A DNA stretch of 57,071 nucleotides from an uncultured Polaribacter sp. (GCA_913020555.1 CAJWAC010000005.1:1-57071), one strand, 5' to 3'. Positions 34,422 through 43,798 are shown, numbered from the stretch's first letter. The notes: generated by a model from the letters alone, not told the origin. Numbers and translations: made by a program.

Positions 34422-35186
34422 ATGATAACAGATACACATACCCATTTATATTCTGAGCAGTTTGATGAAGACAGAAAAATGATGATTCAGCGTGCAAAAG
34501 ATGCCGGTGTTTCTCGCTTTTTTATCCCTGCAATCGATTCTTCTTACACAGATAAAATGTTTGCTTTAGAAAAAGAAAACCCAAAAGATGTTTTTTTGAT
34601 GATGGGTTTACATCCAACTTCTGTAAAAGAAAATTATAAAGAAGAATTAGTCCACGTAAAACAATGGATTGATAAAAGAAACTTTTTTGCTATTGGGGAA
34701 ATTGGTATCGATTTATATTGGGATAAAAGTTTTTTGAAACAACAACAAGAGGCATTTAGAACGCAAATTAAATGGGCAAAAGAAAAAAAGCTACCAATTG
34801 TTATTCACTGTAGAGAAGCTTTTGATGAAATTTTTGAAGTACTTGAAAGTGAAAAAGACGATAATTTGAGGGGAATTTTTCATTGTTTTACAGGAAATTT
34901 GGAGCAAGCACAAAAGGCAATTTCTTACAATATGAAATTAGGAATTGGCGGAGTAGTTACTTTTAAAAACGGGAAAATTGATCAATTTTTAAAGGAAATA
35001 GATCTAAAGCATATTGTTTTAGAAACTGACGCACCCTATTTAGCCCCAAAACCTTTTAGAGGAAAAAGAAATGAAAGTGCTTATATAACAAATGTTGTAG
35101 ATAAGTTAGTTGATATTTATAAATTATCTTTTGATGAAATTGCAAAAATCACAACAGATAATTCTAAAGTTGTTTTTGGGTTATAA
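34422..35186 (+). CDS. TatD-family metal-dependent hydrolase (DNase)
   Basis: 254-residue TIM-barrel hydrolase. Metal ligands can be placed: THTHL (His6 and His8), Glu in IGEIGIDLYW, VIHCREA, FHCFTG and the Asp of ETDAPYLAP. TatD proteins are 3'-5' exonucleases involved in DNA repair or fragment clearance; YcfH-like forms are also close, so the exact subgroup is open. Its stop overlaps the ogt start by one base (TAATG), a repair-themed pair. Confidence 0.93.
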   Translation: MITDTHTHLYSEQFDEDRKMMIQRAKDAGVSRFFIPAIDSSYTDKMFALEKENPKDVFLMMGLHPTSVKENYKEELVHVKQWIDKRNFFAIGEIGIDLYWDKSFLKQQQEAFRTQIKWAKEKKLPIVIHCREAFDEIFEVLESEKDDNLRGIFHCFTGNLEQAQKAISYNMKLGIGGVVTFKNGKIDQFLKEIDLKHIVLETDAPYLAPKPFRGKRNESAYITNVVDKLVDIYKLSFDEIAKITTDNSKVVFGL

Positions 35187-35680
35187 TGCAAGAAATTAAA
35201 ACTACGTATTATAAAACACCTATAGGAATTGCAAAAATTACTGGTGATAAAAACGGAATTCAATCGGTTTCTGTTTTAGATGATGATACTGTTTCAGAAG
35301 ATTTGTTAAATCAATCAGTTCCCTATTGTTTGCAAGAATGTGGGGTACAATTAGATGAATATTTTAAAGGACAAAGAGCTAGTTTTGGTTTGACTGTAAA
35401 TCCGAAAGGAACTGATTTTCAAAAGAAAGTTTGGCAATCACTTTTAAAAATTCCTTACGGCAAAACAAGAAGTTATTTACAGCAAAGTAAAGCTTTAGGA
35501 GATATAAAAGCCATAAGAGCTGTGGCATCAGCAAATGGTAAAAATCCACTTTGGATTATTATTCCCTGCCATAGAGTTATTGGTTCTGATGGTTCTTTAA
35601 CAGGTTATGCAGGTGGAATTTGGCGTAAAAAATGGTTGTTAAATCATGAGAACCCTGCTAAACAACAATCTCTTTTTTAA
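35186..35680 (+). CDS. ogt: methylated-DNA--protein-cysteine methyltransferase
   Basis: Suicide repair protein for O6-alkylguanine. 164 residues; acceptor Cys128 in IIPCHRVIG, followed by the GSLTGYAGG segment, with the helix-turn-helix arginine region IRAVASANGKNP just before. Directly coupled to tatD. No Ada-type regulatory domain. Confidence 0.95.
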   Translation: MQEIKTTYYKTPIGIAKITGDKNGIQSVSVLDDDTVSEDLLNQSVPYCLQECGVQLDEYFKGQRASFGLTVNPKGTDFQKKVWQSLLKIPYGKTRSYLQQSKALGDIKAIRAVASANGKNPLWIIIPCHRVIGSDGSLTGYAGGIWRKKWLLNHENPAKQQSLF

Positions 35681-35737
35681 TTTTATAATAATAAAACATA
35701 AAAAACATATTTTTACGTTAAGTACATATTGTTTTAT

Positions 35738-38700
35738 ATGCTTAAAAAATATCTTCTTTTACTTTTGTTACTTTTTGGATTTTCTATCCAATCGCAGACA
35801 ATTTCTACAGATTATAGAAAGAGAAAGATAGTCGTAAAAACGGATACAATTCAATTAGACTCTGTACCACTAAATTCGCAAAGGTTTAAAGTTTTAAATA
35901 TTGATGAAAAGGTAATTTTATCAAAGGAGTATCAAGTTGATTTTAACAATGCCATCTTAATTATCAATTCAAAAAAATATAAAAATATTATTGTTGAGTA
36001 TTTTAGACTTCCTGATTTTTTAACCAAAACATACACTCCTTTTGATGAAAAATTGATTTTACAAAATACTGGTAATCAAGGAAAATTATACAGTTTAACT
36101 ACAAATAAAAAAGCATCTGATATTAAACTTTTTGATGGTTTACAAACCAAAGGTTTTATATCGCGTGGCCTTACTTCTGGGAATAATCAAAATGCAGTAA
36201 CTAATTCTGCATTAGATTTAGAAATATCTGGAAAATTGAATAAAAATGTAACCTTAAGAGCTAATATTTTTGACACGAATATTCCAATTCAAAACAATGG
36301 AGTTTCTCAAAACTTAACAGATTTTGATAGAATTTTTATTGAAATGTATACAGATAATTGGCGTGTAAAAGCAGGAGATTTATCTTTAGAGAATGATGAA
36401 ACGTTCTTTTTCCCTTTTACCAAGCAAGTTTCAGGTTTAGAAGTTGAGGCTAATGTTACTGAAAATCTAAAAGTAGCTGCTTCCGGAGCTGTTGTTAGAG
36501 GTAAATTTAATAGGTATAATTTTACAGCTGTTGAAGGAAATCAAGGGCCGTATAAGATTTACGGAGCAAATAATGAGGCCTCAATTTTAATGATTGAGGG
36601 CGCAGAACAAGTGTACGTGAATGGAGCTCAAATTACAAGAGGAGAAAATGAAGATTATATCATAAATTACAATTTGGGTGAAATTACATTTAATACCACA
36701 TTCCCTATTACAAATGATATGAGAATTTGGATCGATTTTCAATACGCAGAAAGAAATTATACACGCTTTATAACTTATGATAAAGCAGAATATAATGGAG
36801 AAAAATTTAGCGTTGCTGGGTATTTTTATTCAGAAAATGATGCAAAAAATCAACCTATAAAGCAGAGTTTATCTACAGAGCAAAAAGAAATTTTAGCAAA
36901 TGCAGGCAATAATACTGATGCAATGTTTTCTGAAAGTGCATTTTTAGATGTGTTTGACGAAAATAAAATTTTATACAAAAAAGTTACTGCAGGCAATCAA
37001 GAATATTTTGAGTATTCTACTAATCAAACAGATGAATTGTATACGGTTACTTTTACAAATGTTGGCATAAATAATGGAGATTATTTTTTAGATACCACCA
37101 TTGCAACTGGTAGTATTTTTAAATTTGTAGGCATAAATCAAGGTGATTACAGCCCAATTGTTAAACTAATTGCGCCTACAAAATCGCAATTATTTATTGT
37201 AAAATCTACAATGAATCCATCTAAAAAATCAGTTGTAAATACAGAGCTTGCTTTTAGTAATAACGATTTAAATTTATTTTCAAATATTGATGATGAAAAT
37301 AATGTAGATATGGCAGTTAAAGTGGATTGGCAACAAACTCTAATCGATAAAAAATGGCAACTGAAAACCAAAATAAGTCATGAATATGCAGGTGAAAATT
37401 TTTTCACAGATAGACGTTGGGAATCTGTAGAGTTTAATAGAGATTGGAATGTTACAACAAATAAAGCTACAAAAAACTACTTTCAATCAGAATTGAATCT
37501 GACCAACAAGAAATTAGATTTTGTTTTATATCGTTTTAATAATCTTAGTTACAATAATGGTTTTGAAGGAAGTAAGCATGAATTACAATCAAAAATAAAT
37601 GTAGGTAAAACGAGTTTTTTTACAGATGCCAGTTACTTATCAAATTCATCTAATATAGAAGACAACTTTTTTTTTAGAGCTAAAGCAAAAGCCGAACGTT
37701 ATTTTAAAAAGGCATGGTTAGGAGCTTTTGTTAATTTTGAAACCAATTCTAGAAAAAATATAAATACCAATCAATTTATAAATACAAGTCATCGTTTTAA
37801 AGATTATGAAGCCTATCTTGGAGTTGGAGATTCTACTAAAATATTCGTTAAAATTGGTCTTAATTACAGAAATAACGACAGCATAAAATCCAATCAATTT
37901 AAGGAAATAAACAATAGAAAAACATTTTACATAAATAGTAAACTGATACAAAATACAAATACAAATTTGACTGTATTTGCAAATTATAGAATTACCCAAA
38001 ATAATTTTACTGAAAATGAAAAAGCATTGAATTCAAGAGTACTTTTCAATCAAAAATTATTTGATAATTTTATAAGCTTAAGCACGGTTTATGAAACTTC
38101 TTCAGGAAACGTAGCAAGGCAAGATTTTGTGTATGTGCAAACAGAACCTGGTTTGGGTTTTTATACTTGGATTGATTATAATGGAGATGGAATTAAAGAT
38201 TTTGATGAGTTTGAAATTGCATTATTTCAGGATCAAGCCAATTACCTAAGATTGCCAAAACCAAATTTAAGATTTATAGCAACTCAACGCGCAAAATGGA
38301 ATCAAACTTTAAGTGTTAATTTAAAAAAATGGGGAGAACAAAAAGGATTTAAAAAGTTTCTTTCGCACTTTTATAATCAGAGTTTTTTATCCGTTGAAAA
38401 CGAACAAGAAAGAAGCAATAATTCATTTCAATTAAATCCTTTTGATTTTGATGAAAATACTTTGGTTAGCTTAAACTTAAGCTTTAGAAATAGTTTGTAC
38501 TTTAATAAAGATTTACAAAAAAATAGTGTAACTTTTACTTATGCAAACTCACAAATAAAACAGCAATATTTTATTGGAAATCAAGAGAATAATATAAATT
38601 TACATCAGTTAGATTATACTCATAAATTTGGAGATTTTTGGTTGATAGATTTTATGTTAAAATCCTCAGAAAACATCTTAGAAACAGAAAATTTTACAGA

Positions 38701-39115
38701 CAGAAATTATAAAATTGATGCAAAGGAAATTGAACCTAAAATTAGTTTTTTATACAATGCAAATAATCGCTTCTCATTGTTTTACCATTACAAGAATAAA
38801 GAAAATCAATTACAAGATTTTGAGAGTTTAAATCAACAAAAATTTGGAGTTGAGTATTATTACATTAGCAAAGCAAAAAATCAAGTTTCTGCTAATGTAA
38901 ATGTGTTTTTAAATGATTTTATAGGAGATGTAAATACGCCAACAGCCTACCAAATGTTAGAGGGTTTACAAGCAGGGCAAAACTATACTTGGAATTTGAT
39001 TTTTAATAGAAAATTAAACTCATTTTTAAATCTTAATTTAAGTTATTTGGGTAGAAAAAGTAAAAACTCTAAAGCCATTCATACAGGTAGTGTGCAATTA
39101 AGAGCTAATTTTTAA
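35738..39115 (+). CDS. very large outer-membrane beta-barrel-like protein, unknown function
   Basis: 1125 residues with a signal peptide (LKKYLLLLLLLFGFSIQSQ) and a long series of alternating amphipathic strands, ending in Phe (SVQLRANF), the usual signal for outer-membrane barrel insertion. The middle has segments such as GYFYSENDAKNQPIKQSLS, DYNGDGIKDFDEFE (a calcium-binding-like acidic loop, about 825-838) and many aromatic strands. No TonB-dependent plug motif is seen. From memory, proteins like this are conserved in flavobacteria and carry only generic labels. The ATG at 35738 is chosen because it starts the signal peptide. It follows ogt by 57 bp. Confidence 0.65.
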   Translation: MLKKYLLLLLLLFGFSIQSQTISTDYRKRKIVVKTDTIQLDSVPLNSQRFKVLNIDEKVILSKEYQVDFNNAILIINSKKYKNIIVEYFRLPDFLTKTYTPFDEKLILQNTGNQGKLYSLTTNKKASDIKLFDGLQTKGFISRGLTSGNNQNAVTNSALDLEISGKLNKNVTLRANIFDTNIPIQNNGVSQNLTDFDRIFIEMYTDNWRVKAGDLSLENDETFFFPFTKQVSGLEVEANVTENLKVAASGAVVRGKFNRYNFTAVEGNQGPYKIYGANNEASILMIEGAEQVYVNGAQITRGENEDYIINYNLGEITFNTTFPITNDMRIWIDFQYAERNYTRFITYDKAEYNGEKFSVAGYFYSENDAKNQPIKQSLSTEQKEILANAGNNTDAMFSESAFLDVFDENKILYKKVTAGNQEYFEYSTNQTDELYTVTFTNVGINNGDYFLDTTIATGSIFKFVGINQGDYSPIVKLIAPTKSQLFIVKSTMNPSKKSVVNTELAFSNNDLNLFSNIDDENNVDMAVKVDWQQTLIDKKWQLKTKISHEYAGENFFTDRRWESVEFNRDWNVTTNKATKNYFQSELNLTNKKLDFVLYRFNNLSYNNGFEGSKHELQSKINVGKTSFFTDASYLSNSSNIEDNFFFRAKAKAERYFKKAWLGAFVNFETNSRKNINTNQFINTSHRFKDYEAYLGVGDSTKIFVKIGLNYRNNDSIKSNQFKEINNRKTFYINSKLIQNTNTNLTVFANYRITQNNFTENEKALNSRVLFNQKLFDNFISLSTVYETSSGNVARQDFVYVQTEPGLGFYTWIDYNGDGIKDFDEFEIALFQDQANYLRLPKPNLRFIATQRAKWNQTLSVNLKKWGEQKGFKKFLSHFYNQSFLSVENEQERSNNSFQLNPFDFDENTLVSLNLSFRNSLYFNKDLQKNSVTFTYANSQIKQQYFIGNQENNINLHQLDYTHKFGDFWLIDFMLKSSENILETENFTDRNYKIDAKEIEPKISFLYNANNRFSLFYHYKNKENQLQDFESLNQQKFGVEYYYISKAKNQVSANVNVFLNDFIGDVNTPTAYQMLEGLQAGQNYTWNLIFNRKLNSFLNLNLSYLGRKSKNSKAIHTGSVQLRANF

Positions 39116-39205
39116 TTAAACGTTAATTAACGCAACCTTTTGGGCTTTTAATCGTCTATTATACGTATTGTTGCATTTTAATAATTAACTCTTATTGTAA
39201 TTATT

Positions 39206-39221
39206 TGGCACAATCATTGTT
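39206..39221 (+). promoter_or_regulatory. possible sigma-54-type promoter
   Basis: TGGCAC-N5-TTGTT at 39206-39221 differs from the -24/-12 consensus TGGCAC-N5-TTGCW at one position: the C of the -12 GC pair is T. The predicted start near 39232 gives a 25-nt leader to the barrel gene at 39258. One mismatch falls on a key base, so this is tentative. Confidence 0.3.
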
Positions 39222-39257
39222 AAAGTAGTGTAAATAAATATTTAAAAATTAAACATT

Positions 39258-39824
39258 ATGAAAAAAATTACATTATTATTTCTCGTATTCGTTAGTGCTA
39301 TTTCATTTGCTCAACAGGGTATTTTAGATTCTCCTCAAGATGTAGATAAAAAACAAGAATTAAAATTAAATGCTTTTAGTTTAATAGCATTTTCATCTTT
39401 AGATGCCTCGTATGAATATTTATTAAACAAAGATTCATCATTTGGGGTATCTGTATTTTATAATTTCGGCAGTGTAGATAACGATGTTTATTTTCCAAGA
39501 AAGTTTTCGATAACACCATACTACAGATGGTTTTTTACTGAATCGAGATTTGCAAGGGGCTTTTTTGTTGAAGGATTTGGTATGCTAAATACTTATGAAG
39601 ATGAGGTTTTTTATTATGACCAAAATAACTACAGAGAGGAAATAGAAAAGGAAACAGGGTTTGCCTTAGGTATTTCTGTAGGGGGTAAATTTGTTATAAA
39701 ATCTGGTTTTACAGCAGAAATCTCTCTGGGTGTTGGTAGAAACTTATTTGATAATGATAGAGATGATTATATTGAAAACAGTTTAGTTACAAGAGGGGGA
39801 ATTTCATTAGGTTACAGATTTTAG
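39258..39824 (+). CDS. small outer-membrane beta-barrel protein (copy A)
   Basis: 188 residues with a signal peptide (MKKITLLFLVFVSAISFAQ), then about eight predicted strands and a C-terminal aromatic end (ISLGYRF). Segments SLDASYEYLLNKDSSFGVSVFYN and ITPYYRWFF are matched in the next gene. Eight-strand barrels of this kind (DUF3575-like) are common in Bacteroidota and have no established function. Possible sigma-54 site upstream. Confidence 0.75.
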   Translation: MKKITLLFLVFVSAISFAQQGILDSPQDVDKKQELKLNAFSLIAFSSLDASYEYLLNKDSSFGVSVFYNFGSVDNDVYFPRKFSITPYYRWFFTESRFARGFFVEGFGMLNTYEDEVFYYDQNNYREEIEKETGFALGISVGGKFVIKSGFTAEISLGVGRNLFDNDRDDYIENSLVTRGGISLGYRF

Positions 39825-39892
39825 TGTTAAACTGATAGAATTTATTATTTTTGAACTTAATTTAAGGCTCTTTAGTACATAAAATAAATTCA

Positions 39893-40390
39893 ATGAAAAA
39901 ATTAATTCTACTTTTTACAATATTCATCACTTCTTTTTCATTTTCTCAAACAGAAGTAAAATTAGATATTGGAGATGCTTTAGTTATAAGAGCTTTAGAA
40001 TTTTCTTATGAAAAGTACATAAATGAGGAGTCTTCATTTGGTATTTCTGCTCTTTTTAATTTAGCAAAGCAAGATATTGATTTTCGCTACAACGAAAATG
40101 TAATGATAACTCCCTATTATCGTCATTATTTTACAAGTGAATATAATTGGAACTTTTTTGGAGAGGGTTTTATAGGGATAAATTCAGGTAAAAAAGAAGC
40201 TATAGAAGATTCTGGTGATTTTGATTTAAAATATACAGATGCGGCTTTAGGTATTGCTGTAGGAACAAAATACGTTGCAAAAGGAGGATTGGTATTAGAT
40301 ATTTACGGTGGTTTAGGCCGTAATTTATTCGGATCAGATTCTCCTGTTTTAGTACCAAGAATTGGTTTTAATATTGGTTGGAGGTTTTAA
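39893..40390 (+). CDS. small outer-membrane beta-barrel protein (copy B)
   Basis: 165 residues, signal peptide MKKLILLFTIFITSFSFSQ, same plan as copy A: LEFSYEKYINEESSFGISALFN, ITPYYRHYF, GTKYVAKGGLVLDIYGGLGRNLF and terminal WRF. A TATTTTTG box (39846-39853) between the genes suggests that it has its own promoter. Tandem duplication of copy A is the simplest reading, with identity now low. Confidence 0.75.
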   Translation: MKKLILLFTIFITSFSFSQTEVKLDIGDALVIRALEFSYEKYINEESSFGISALFNLAKQDIDFRYNENVMITPYYRHYFTSEYNWNFFGEGFIGINSGKKEAIEDSGDFDLKYTDAALGIAVGTKYVAKGGLVLDIYGGLGRNLFGSDSPVLVPRIGFNIGWRF

Positions 40391-40440
40391 ATTAAAGTGT
40401 TAATGCAATTAATTAAGCATAAAACTTTATAAATATTAAT

Positions 40441-40472
40441 TTGTAACGTTCCCTAATTTTCTGCTACATATA
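40441..40472 (+). promoter_or_regulatory. ECF-sigma-like promoter of the 100-aa membrane protein
   Basis: TTGTAAC at 40441-40447, 15 bp, GCTACATATA at 40463-40472, ending 14 bp before the ATG at 40487. Both blocks and the spacing are identical to those before the 85-aa protein at 16.9 kb, while the 15-bp spacers differ, as expected for a conserved promoter rather than a copied segment. Confidence 0.6.
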
Positions 40473-40486
40473 ATTAAAGATTATAT

Positions 40487-40789
40487 ATGTATTCAGCAGG
40501 CAATTCAGTTCAGTCGGTAAAAAAAGTGTTAAGACATCCGTCTAGAAAAAAAGAACGTAAACTTTTTTTTGATAAAACAAATCGATTGAACATTGCTAAA
40601 AGAAAAACTATTTTAAATTCGGATAAAAAAAACACATTATCTGATAACGAAGCTCAACTTATAAGAACAAAACTCTTCAAAGAAAGAAAAAAGGAAAGAA
40701 TTAAAAATATTATTATTTTTATAATATCAATTTTTGTAACTATTATTTCATTTAAAATATTACTTATTCCTTTCAAACAAATACTTTAA
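40487..40789 (+). CDS. small basic membrane protein of unknown function
   Basis: 100 residues: a very basic soluble part (about 70 residues, with KKVLRHPSRKKERKLFF and KLFKERKKERIKN), then a single C-terminal membrane helix (IIIFIISIFVTIISFKILL). Same layout, and the same promoter blocks, as the 85-aa protein at 16935-17192; primary-sequence similarity is weak. No enzyme motif. Probably tail-anchored in the cytoplasmic membrane with its basic part inside. Confidence 0.7.
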   Translation: MYSAGNSVQSVKKVLRHPSRKKERKLFFDKTNRLNIAKRKTILNSDKKNTLSDNEAQLIRTKLFKERKKERIKNIIIFIISIFVTIISFKILLIPFKQIL

Positions 40790-40796
40790 AAAACAA

Positions 40797-40831
40797 AATC
40801 CTCATCAAAATTAAAATTGATGAGGATTATT
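40797..40831. terminator. bidirectional terminator between the 100-aa gene and glycyl-tRNA synthetase
   Basis: AATCCTCATCAA (40797-40808) pairs perfectly with TTGATGAGGATT (40817-40828), 12 bp with an 8-nt loop, between convergent genes. T-rich flank stronger on the minus strand. Confidence 0.8.
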
Positions 40832-40849
40832 ATTTGAGAAAAATAGATG

Positions 40850-42397
40850 TTAAATATCCATTTTCTGCAACCACGTTTTTACATCAACTTCAGCTTTTAT
40901 AATTTCTTTTAATTCTGATATTGCAACGCGTTTTTGTTCCATGGTATCTCTATGTCTTATTGTCACAGAGTCATCTTCTAAAGAATCATGATCTACTGTA
41001 ATACAAAAAGGTGTACCTGCTGCATCTTGTCTTCTATAACGTTTACCAACTGCATCTTTTTCATCATAAAATACATTGAAATCCCATTTTAAATCCTCCA
41101 TAATTTTACGAGCAACCTCTGGTAATCCATCTTTTTTAACCAAAGGCAAAACTGCTGCTTTAAATGGGGCTAAAACTGCGGGTAACTTTAACACAGTTCT
41201 TGTTGTTCCGTTATCCAAAGCTTCTTCTTGTAGGGCTTTAGAAAAAATAGCTAAAAACATTCTGTCTAAACCAATAGAGGTTTCTACAACATAGGGCACA
41301 TAACTTTTATTTTCTTCATGGTCAAAATACTGTAGTTTTTTACCTGAAAATTTTTCGTGTGCTTTTAAATCGAAATCTGTTCTGGAATGAATTCCTTCTA
41401 GTTCTTTAAATCCGAAAGGAAAATTAAATTCGATATCTGCTGCTGCATCTGCATAATGTGCTAATTTGTCATGGTCGTGAAAACGATAGTTTTCTTGTCC
41501 CATTCCTAATGATAAATGCCATTTTAAACGGGTTTCTTTCCAAGTATTATACCATTCTTTCTGAGTGCCGGGTTTTACAAAAAATTGCATTTCCATTTGT
41601 TCAAACTCACGCATTCTAAAAATAAATTGTCTTGCAACAATCTCATTTCTAAAGGCTTTACCTGTTTGTGCAATTCCGAAAGGAATTTTCATGCGTCCAG
41701 TTTTTTGAACATTTAAAAAGTTTACAAAAATACCTTGAGCAGTTTCTGGTCTTAGATAAACCTGTGTGGAGTTTTCTGCTGAAGCTCCAATTTGTGTTCC
41801 AAACATTAGGTTAAATTGCTTTACTTCTGTCCAATTTTTAGAACCAGAAGCTGGGCAACCAATACCTAAATCTACAATCAATTGTTTAAAACCAACCAAA
41901 TCACTTTCTTCTTGAACTCTTGTGAGTTCAGCAGAAATTTCATCAATTTGTTTTTGTCTTCTAATTACATTTTGATTGGTAGCTCTAAATTCTTCTTCAT
42001 TAAAAGCATCACCAAAACGCTTTTGAGCTTTAGCAATATCTTTTTGTATTTTTTGATTTATTTTTTCTCTAAAATCTTCAACTAAAACATCTGCTCTGTA
42101 TCTTTTTTTAGAATCTTTATTGTCAATCAAAGGATCGTTAAACGCATCTACATGTCCAGAAGCTTTCCAAGTTGTGGGGTGCATTAAAATTGCAGCATCA
42201 ATACCCACAATATTTTCATGCATTTGTACCATTGCTTTCCACCAATAATCTCTAATATTCTTTTTTAGCTCAACTCCATTTTGAGCATAATCGTACACCG
42301 CGCTTAATCCATCATAAATTTCAGAAGATTGAAATACATAACCATATTCTTTTGCGTGCGATAAAACTTTTTTAAACTGATCTTCTTGTTTTGCCAT
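40850..42397 (-). CDS. glyS: glycine--tRNA ligase (class II, single-chain type)
   Basis: Charges tRNA-Gly. 515 residues of the alpha2 (GlyQS) form, not the tetrameric alpha2beta2 form. Visible: HPTTWKASGHVDAF and the long insert after it, GSKNWTEVKQFNLMF, class II motif 2 with FRNEIVARQFIFRMREFEQMEMQ, motif 3 ETSIGLDRMFLA, and a C-terminal anticodon-binding domain (ending VKTWLQKMDI). Monocistronic, ending at a hairpin shared with the opposite gene. tRNA-Gly(GCC) is at 13.3 kb. Confidence 0.95.
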   Translation of the reverse strand: MAKQEDQFKKVLSHAKEYGYVFQSSEIYDGLSAVYDYAQNGVELKKNIRDYWWKAMVQMHENIVGIDAAILMHPTTWKASGHVDAFNDPLIDNKDSKKRYRADVLVEDFREKINQKIQKDIAKAQKRFGDAFNEEEFRATNQNVIRRQKQIDEISAELTRVQEESDLVGFKQLIVDLGIGCPASGSKNWTEVKQFNLMFGTQIGASAENSTQVYLRPETAQGIFVNFLNVQKTGRMKIPFGIAQTGKAFRNEIVARQFIFRMREFEQMEMQFFVKPGTQKEWYNTWKETRLKWHLSLGMGQENYRFHDHDKLAHYADAAADIEFNFPFGFKELEGIHSRTDFDLKAHEKFSGKKLQYFDHEENKSYVPYVVETSIGLDRMFLAIFSKALQEEALDNGTTRTVLKLPAVLAPFKAAVLPLVKKDGLPEVARKIMEDLKWDFNVFYDEKDAVGKRYRRQDAAGTPFCITVDHDSLEDDSVTIRHRDTMEQKRVAISELKEIIKAEVDVKTWLQKMDI

Positions 42398-42442
42398 AAT
42401 GAGCGCAAATATAAACGTTTACTAAAGTTTTTCAATAAAAAA

Positions 42443-43006
42443 CTATCGTACTTTTTTACAACTATAAATAAATGCGGGAGGAAAGTTTAATAGTTCAAAC
42501 TCTAATGTTATTGCTTCTTTAAATACTCTTTTTAACTTTTTAAAATAAGTTAAACTATATTGATATTGAATAAAAGTACCATTATCAACTAAGGCTTCAA
42601 AAGATTTTTTTAAGATTAAATTCGAAATATTTTCTGGAATTATTGTGAGGGGTAAACTAGAAATAATATAATCAGTTTTATTTAGGTTTTGCTTGTTTAA
42701 TTCTTCTTTAATATTTTCTGCGGATGATTTTACAACAATTAATTGTGGATGTTTTAATGCGATTAACTGATTGTAAAAATAATCATTAATCTCAAAGCAA
42801 ATTAAGATTGAATCTGGAGATAACTTTTCTAAAATATAAGCAGTAATTGCACCATTTCCTGATCCTAATTCAACAAATACTTTTGCATTTTTAAAGTCAA
42901 TTTTTCTTAACATTCTTTTGGATAAAAATCGAGAACTTGGAGCAACCGTTCCAAATGTATTCATGTTTTTTAGGGCTTCACTGAAAAATTTTATTCTACT
43001 TGACAA
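42443..43006 (-). CDS. class I SAM methyltransferase (phospholipid/rRNA-methyltransferase-like)
   Basis: 187 residues. SAM site VELGSGNGAITAYI (motif I), acidic CFEIND (motif II), KTDYIISSLPLTIIP (motif IV region). The start FFSEALKNMNTFGTVAPSSRFLSKRML resembles phospholipid N-methyltransferase-type enzymes (PmtA-like) and the KsgA fold. Substrate not fixed. Divergent from comF with 49 bp between starts. Confidence 0.78.
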   Translation of the reverse strand: MSSRIKFFSEALKNMNTFGTVAPSSRFLSKRMLRKIDFKNAKVFVELGSGNGAITAYILEKLSPDSILICFEINDYFYNQLIALKHPQLIVVKSSAENIKEELNKQNLNKTDYIISSLPLTIIPENISNLILKKSFEALVDNGTFIQYQYSLTYFKKLKRVFKEAITLEFELLNFPPAFIYSCKKVR

Positions 43007-43055
43007 TCTTATTTCTTATTTATTAACTATATTTCTAAAAAAATGCTGCGTAAAG

Positions 43056-43742
43056 ATGAGACTTTTAAAAGACTTATTCTATCTTTTTTATCCAAAATCA
43101 TGTGTGGTTTGTGATGAGAAGCTGATAGAAAACGAGAATGTAATCTGTACAATTTGTAGGCACGATTTACCTCTTACTAACTTTAAAGATTATAAAAACA
43201 ACAAAATAACCCAAACCTTTTTTGGTAGAGTTTTAATTGAAAAAGGATATGCACTATTGCTATATAGAAAAAAGGGAAGTACATTAAAATTAATTCACGA
43301 CTTAAAGTATAAAGATAATGAAGAAATTGGAGTTTTCTTTGGGAATTGGTTGGGAGAAATTTTATCAGAAAATCAAGAGTTTGAGAATATAGATTATATT
43401 ATTCCAGTGCCCTTACACCCGAAAAAACTAAGGGAAAGAGGTTATAATCAAGTTAAAAAATTTGGAGAACAGCTAAGTTTTTATTTAAAAATTCCTTTAT
43501 TAGAAAATAAATTAATTAGAACTTCATCAACCAAAACACAAACTTTTAAAGCTCGTTTTGAACGTTTTAATAATATTGACACAAAATTTCTTATAGAAAA
43601 TACAGCTTATTTTAACAATAAACATGTTTTAATAATTGATGATGTAATAACAACAGGTGCAACTTTAGAGGCTTGTGCTACAGAATTTTTAAAGTCAGAA
43701 AATTGTAAAATTAGCATTTTGGCAATGGCCTACACAGAGTGA
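43056..43742 (+). CDS. comF: ComF-family phosphoribosyltransferase-like protein
   Basis: 228 residues: N-terminal zinc-finger-like Cys pairs (Cys16, Cys19, Cys31, Cys34), then a phosphoribosyltransferase domain with PRPP loop VLIIDDVITTGATLEAC and the double-basic KKLRERGYNQVKKF segment. ComF acts in DNA uptake for natural transformation, although many homologues are of unsure role. The ATG at 43056 is chosen; earlier in-frame codons run into the divergent methyltransferase gene. Confidence 0.88.
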   Translation: MRLLKDLFYLFYPKSCVVCDEKLIENENVICTICRHDLPLTNFKDYKNNKITQTFFGRVLIEKGYALLLYRKKGSTLKLIHDLKYKDNEEIGVFFGNWLGEILSENQEFENIDYIIPVPLHPKKLRERGYNQVKKFGEQLSFYLKIPLLENKLIRTSSTKTQTFKARFERFNNIDTKFLIENTAYFNNKHVLIIDDVITTGATLEACATEFLKSENCKISILAMAYTE

Positions 43743-43798
43743 ATTTTATGATTTTATATTCGAAAATTAGTTGTTAATTTGTATAAAATTTATTTTTT

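Noticed and set aside
39119..39140. AACGTTAATTAACG-type repeats after the giant barrel gene
   Set aside because: Short, AT-rich, only two imperfect copies; no clear function.
42918..43055. 46-residue N-terminal extension of ComF
   Set aside because: It would run into the divergent methyltransferase gene and lacks family resemblance; the zinc-Cys region starts at the ATG at 43056.
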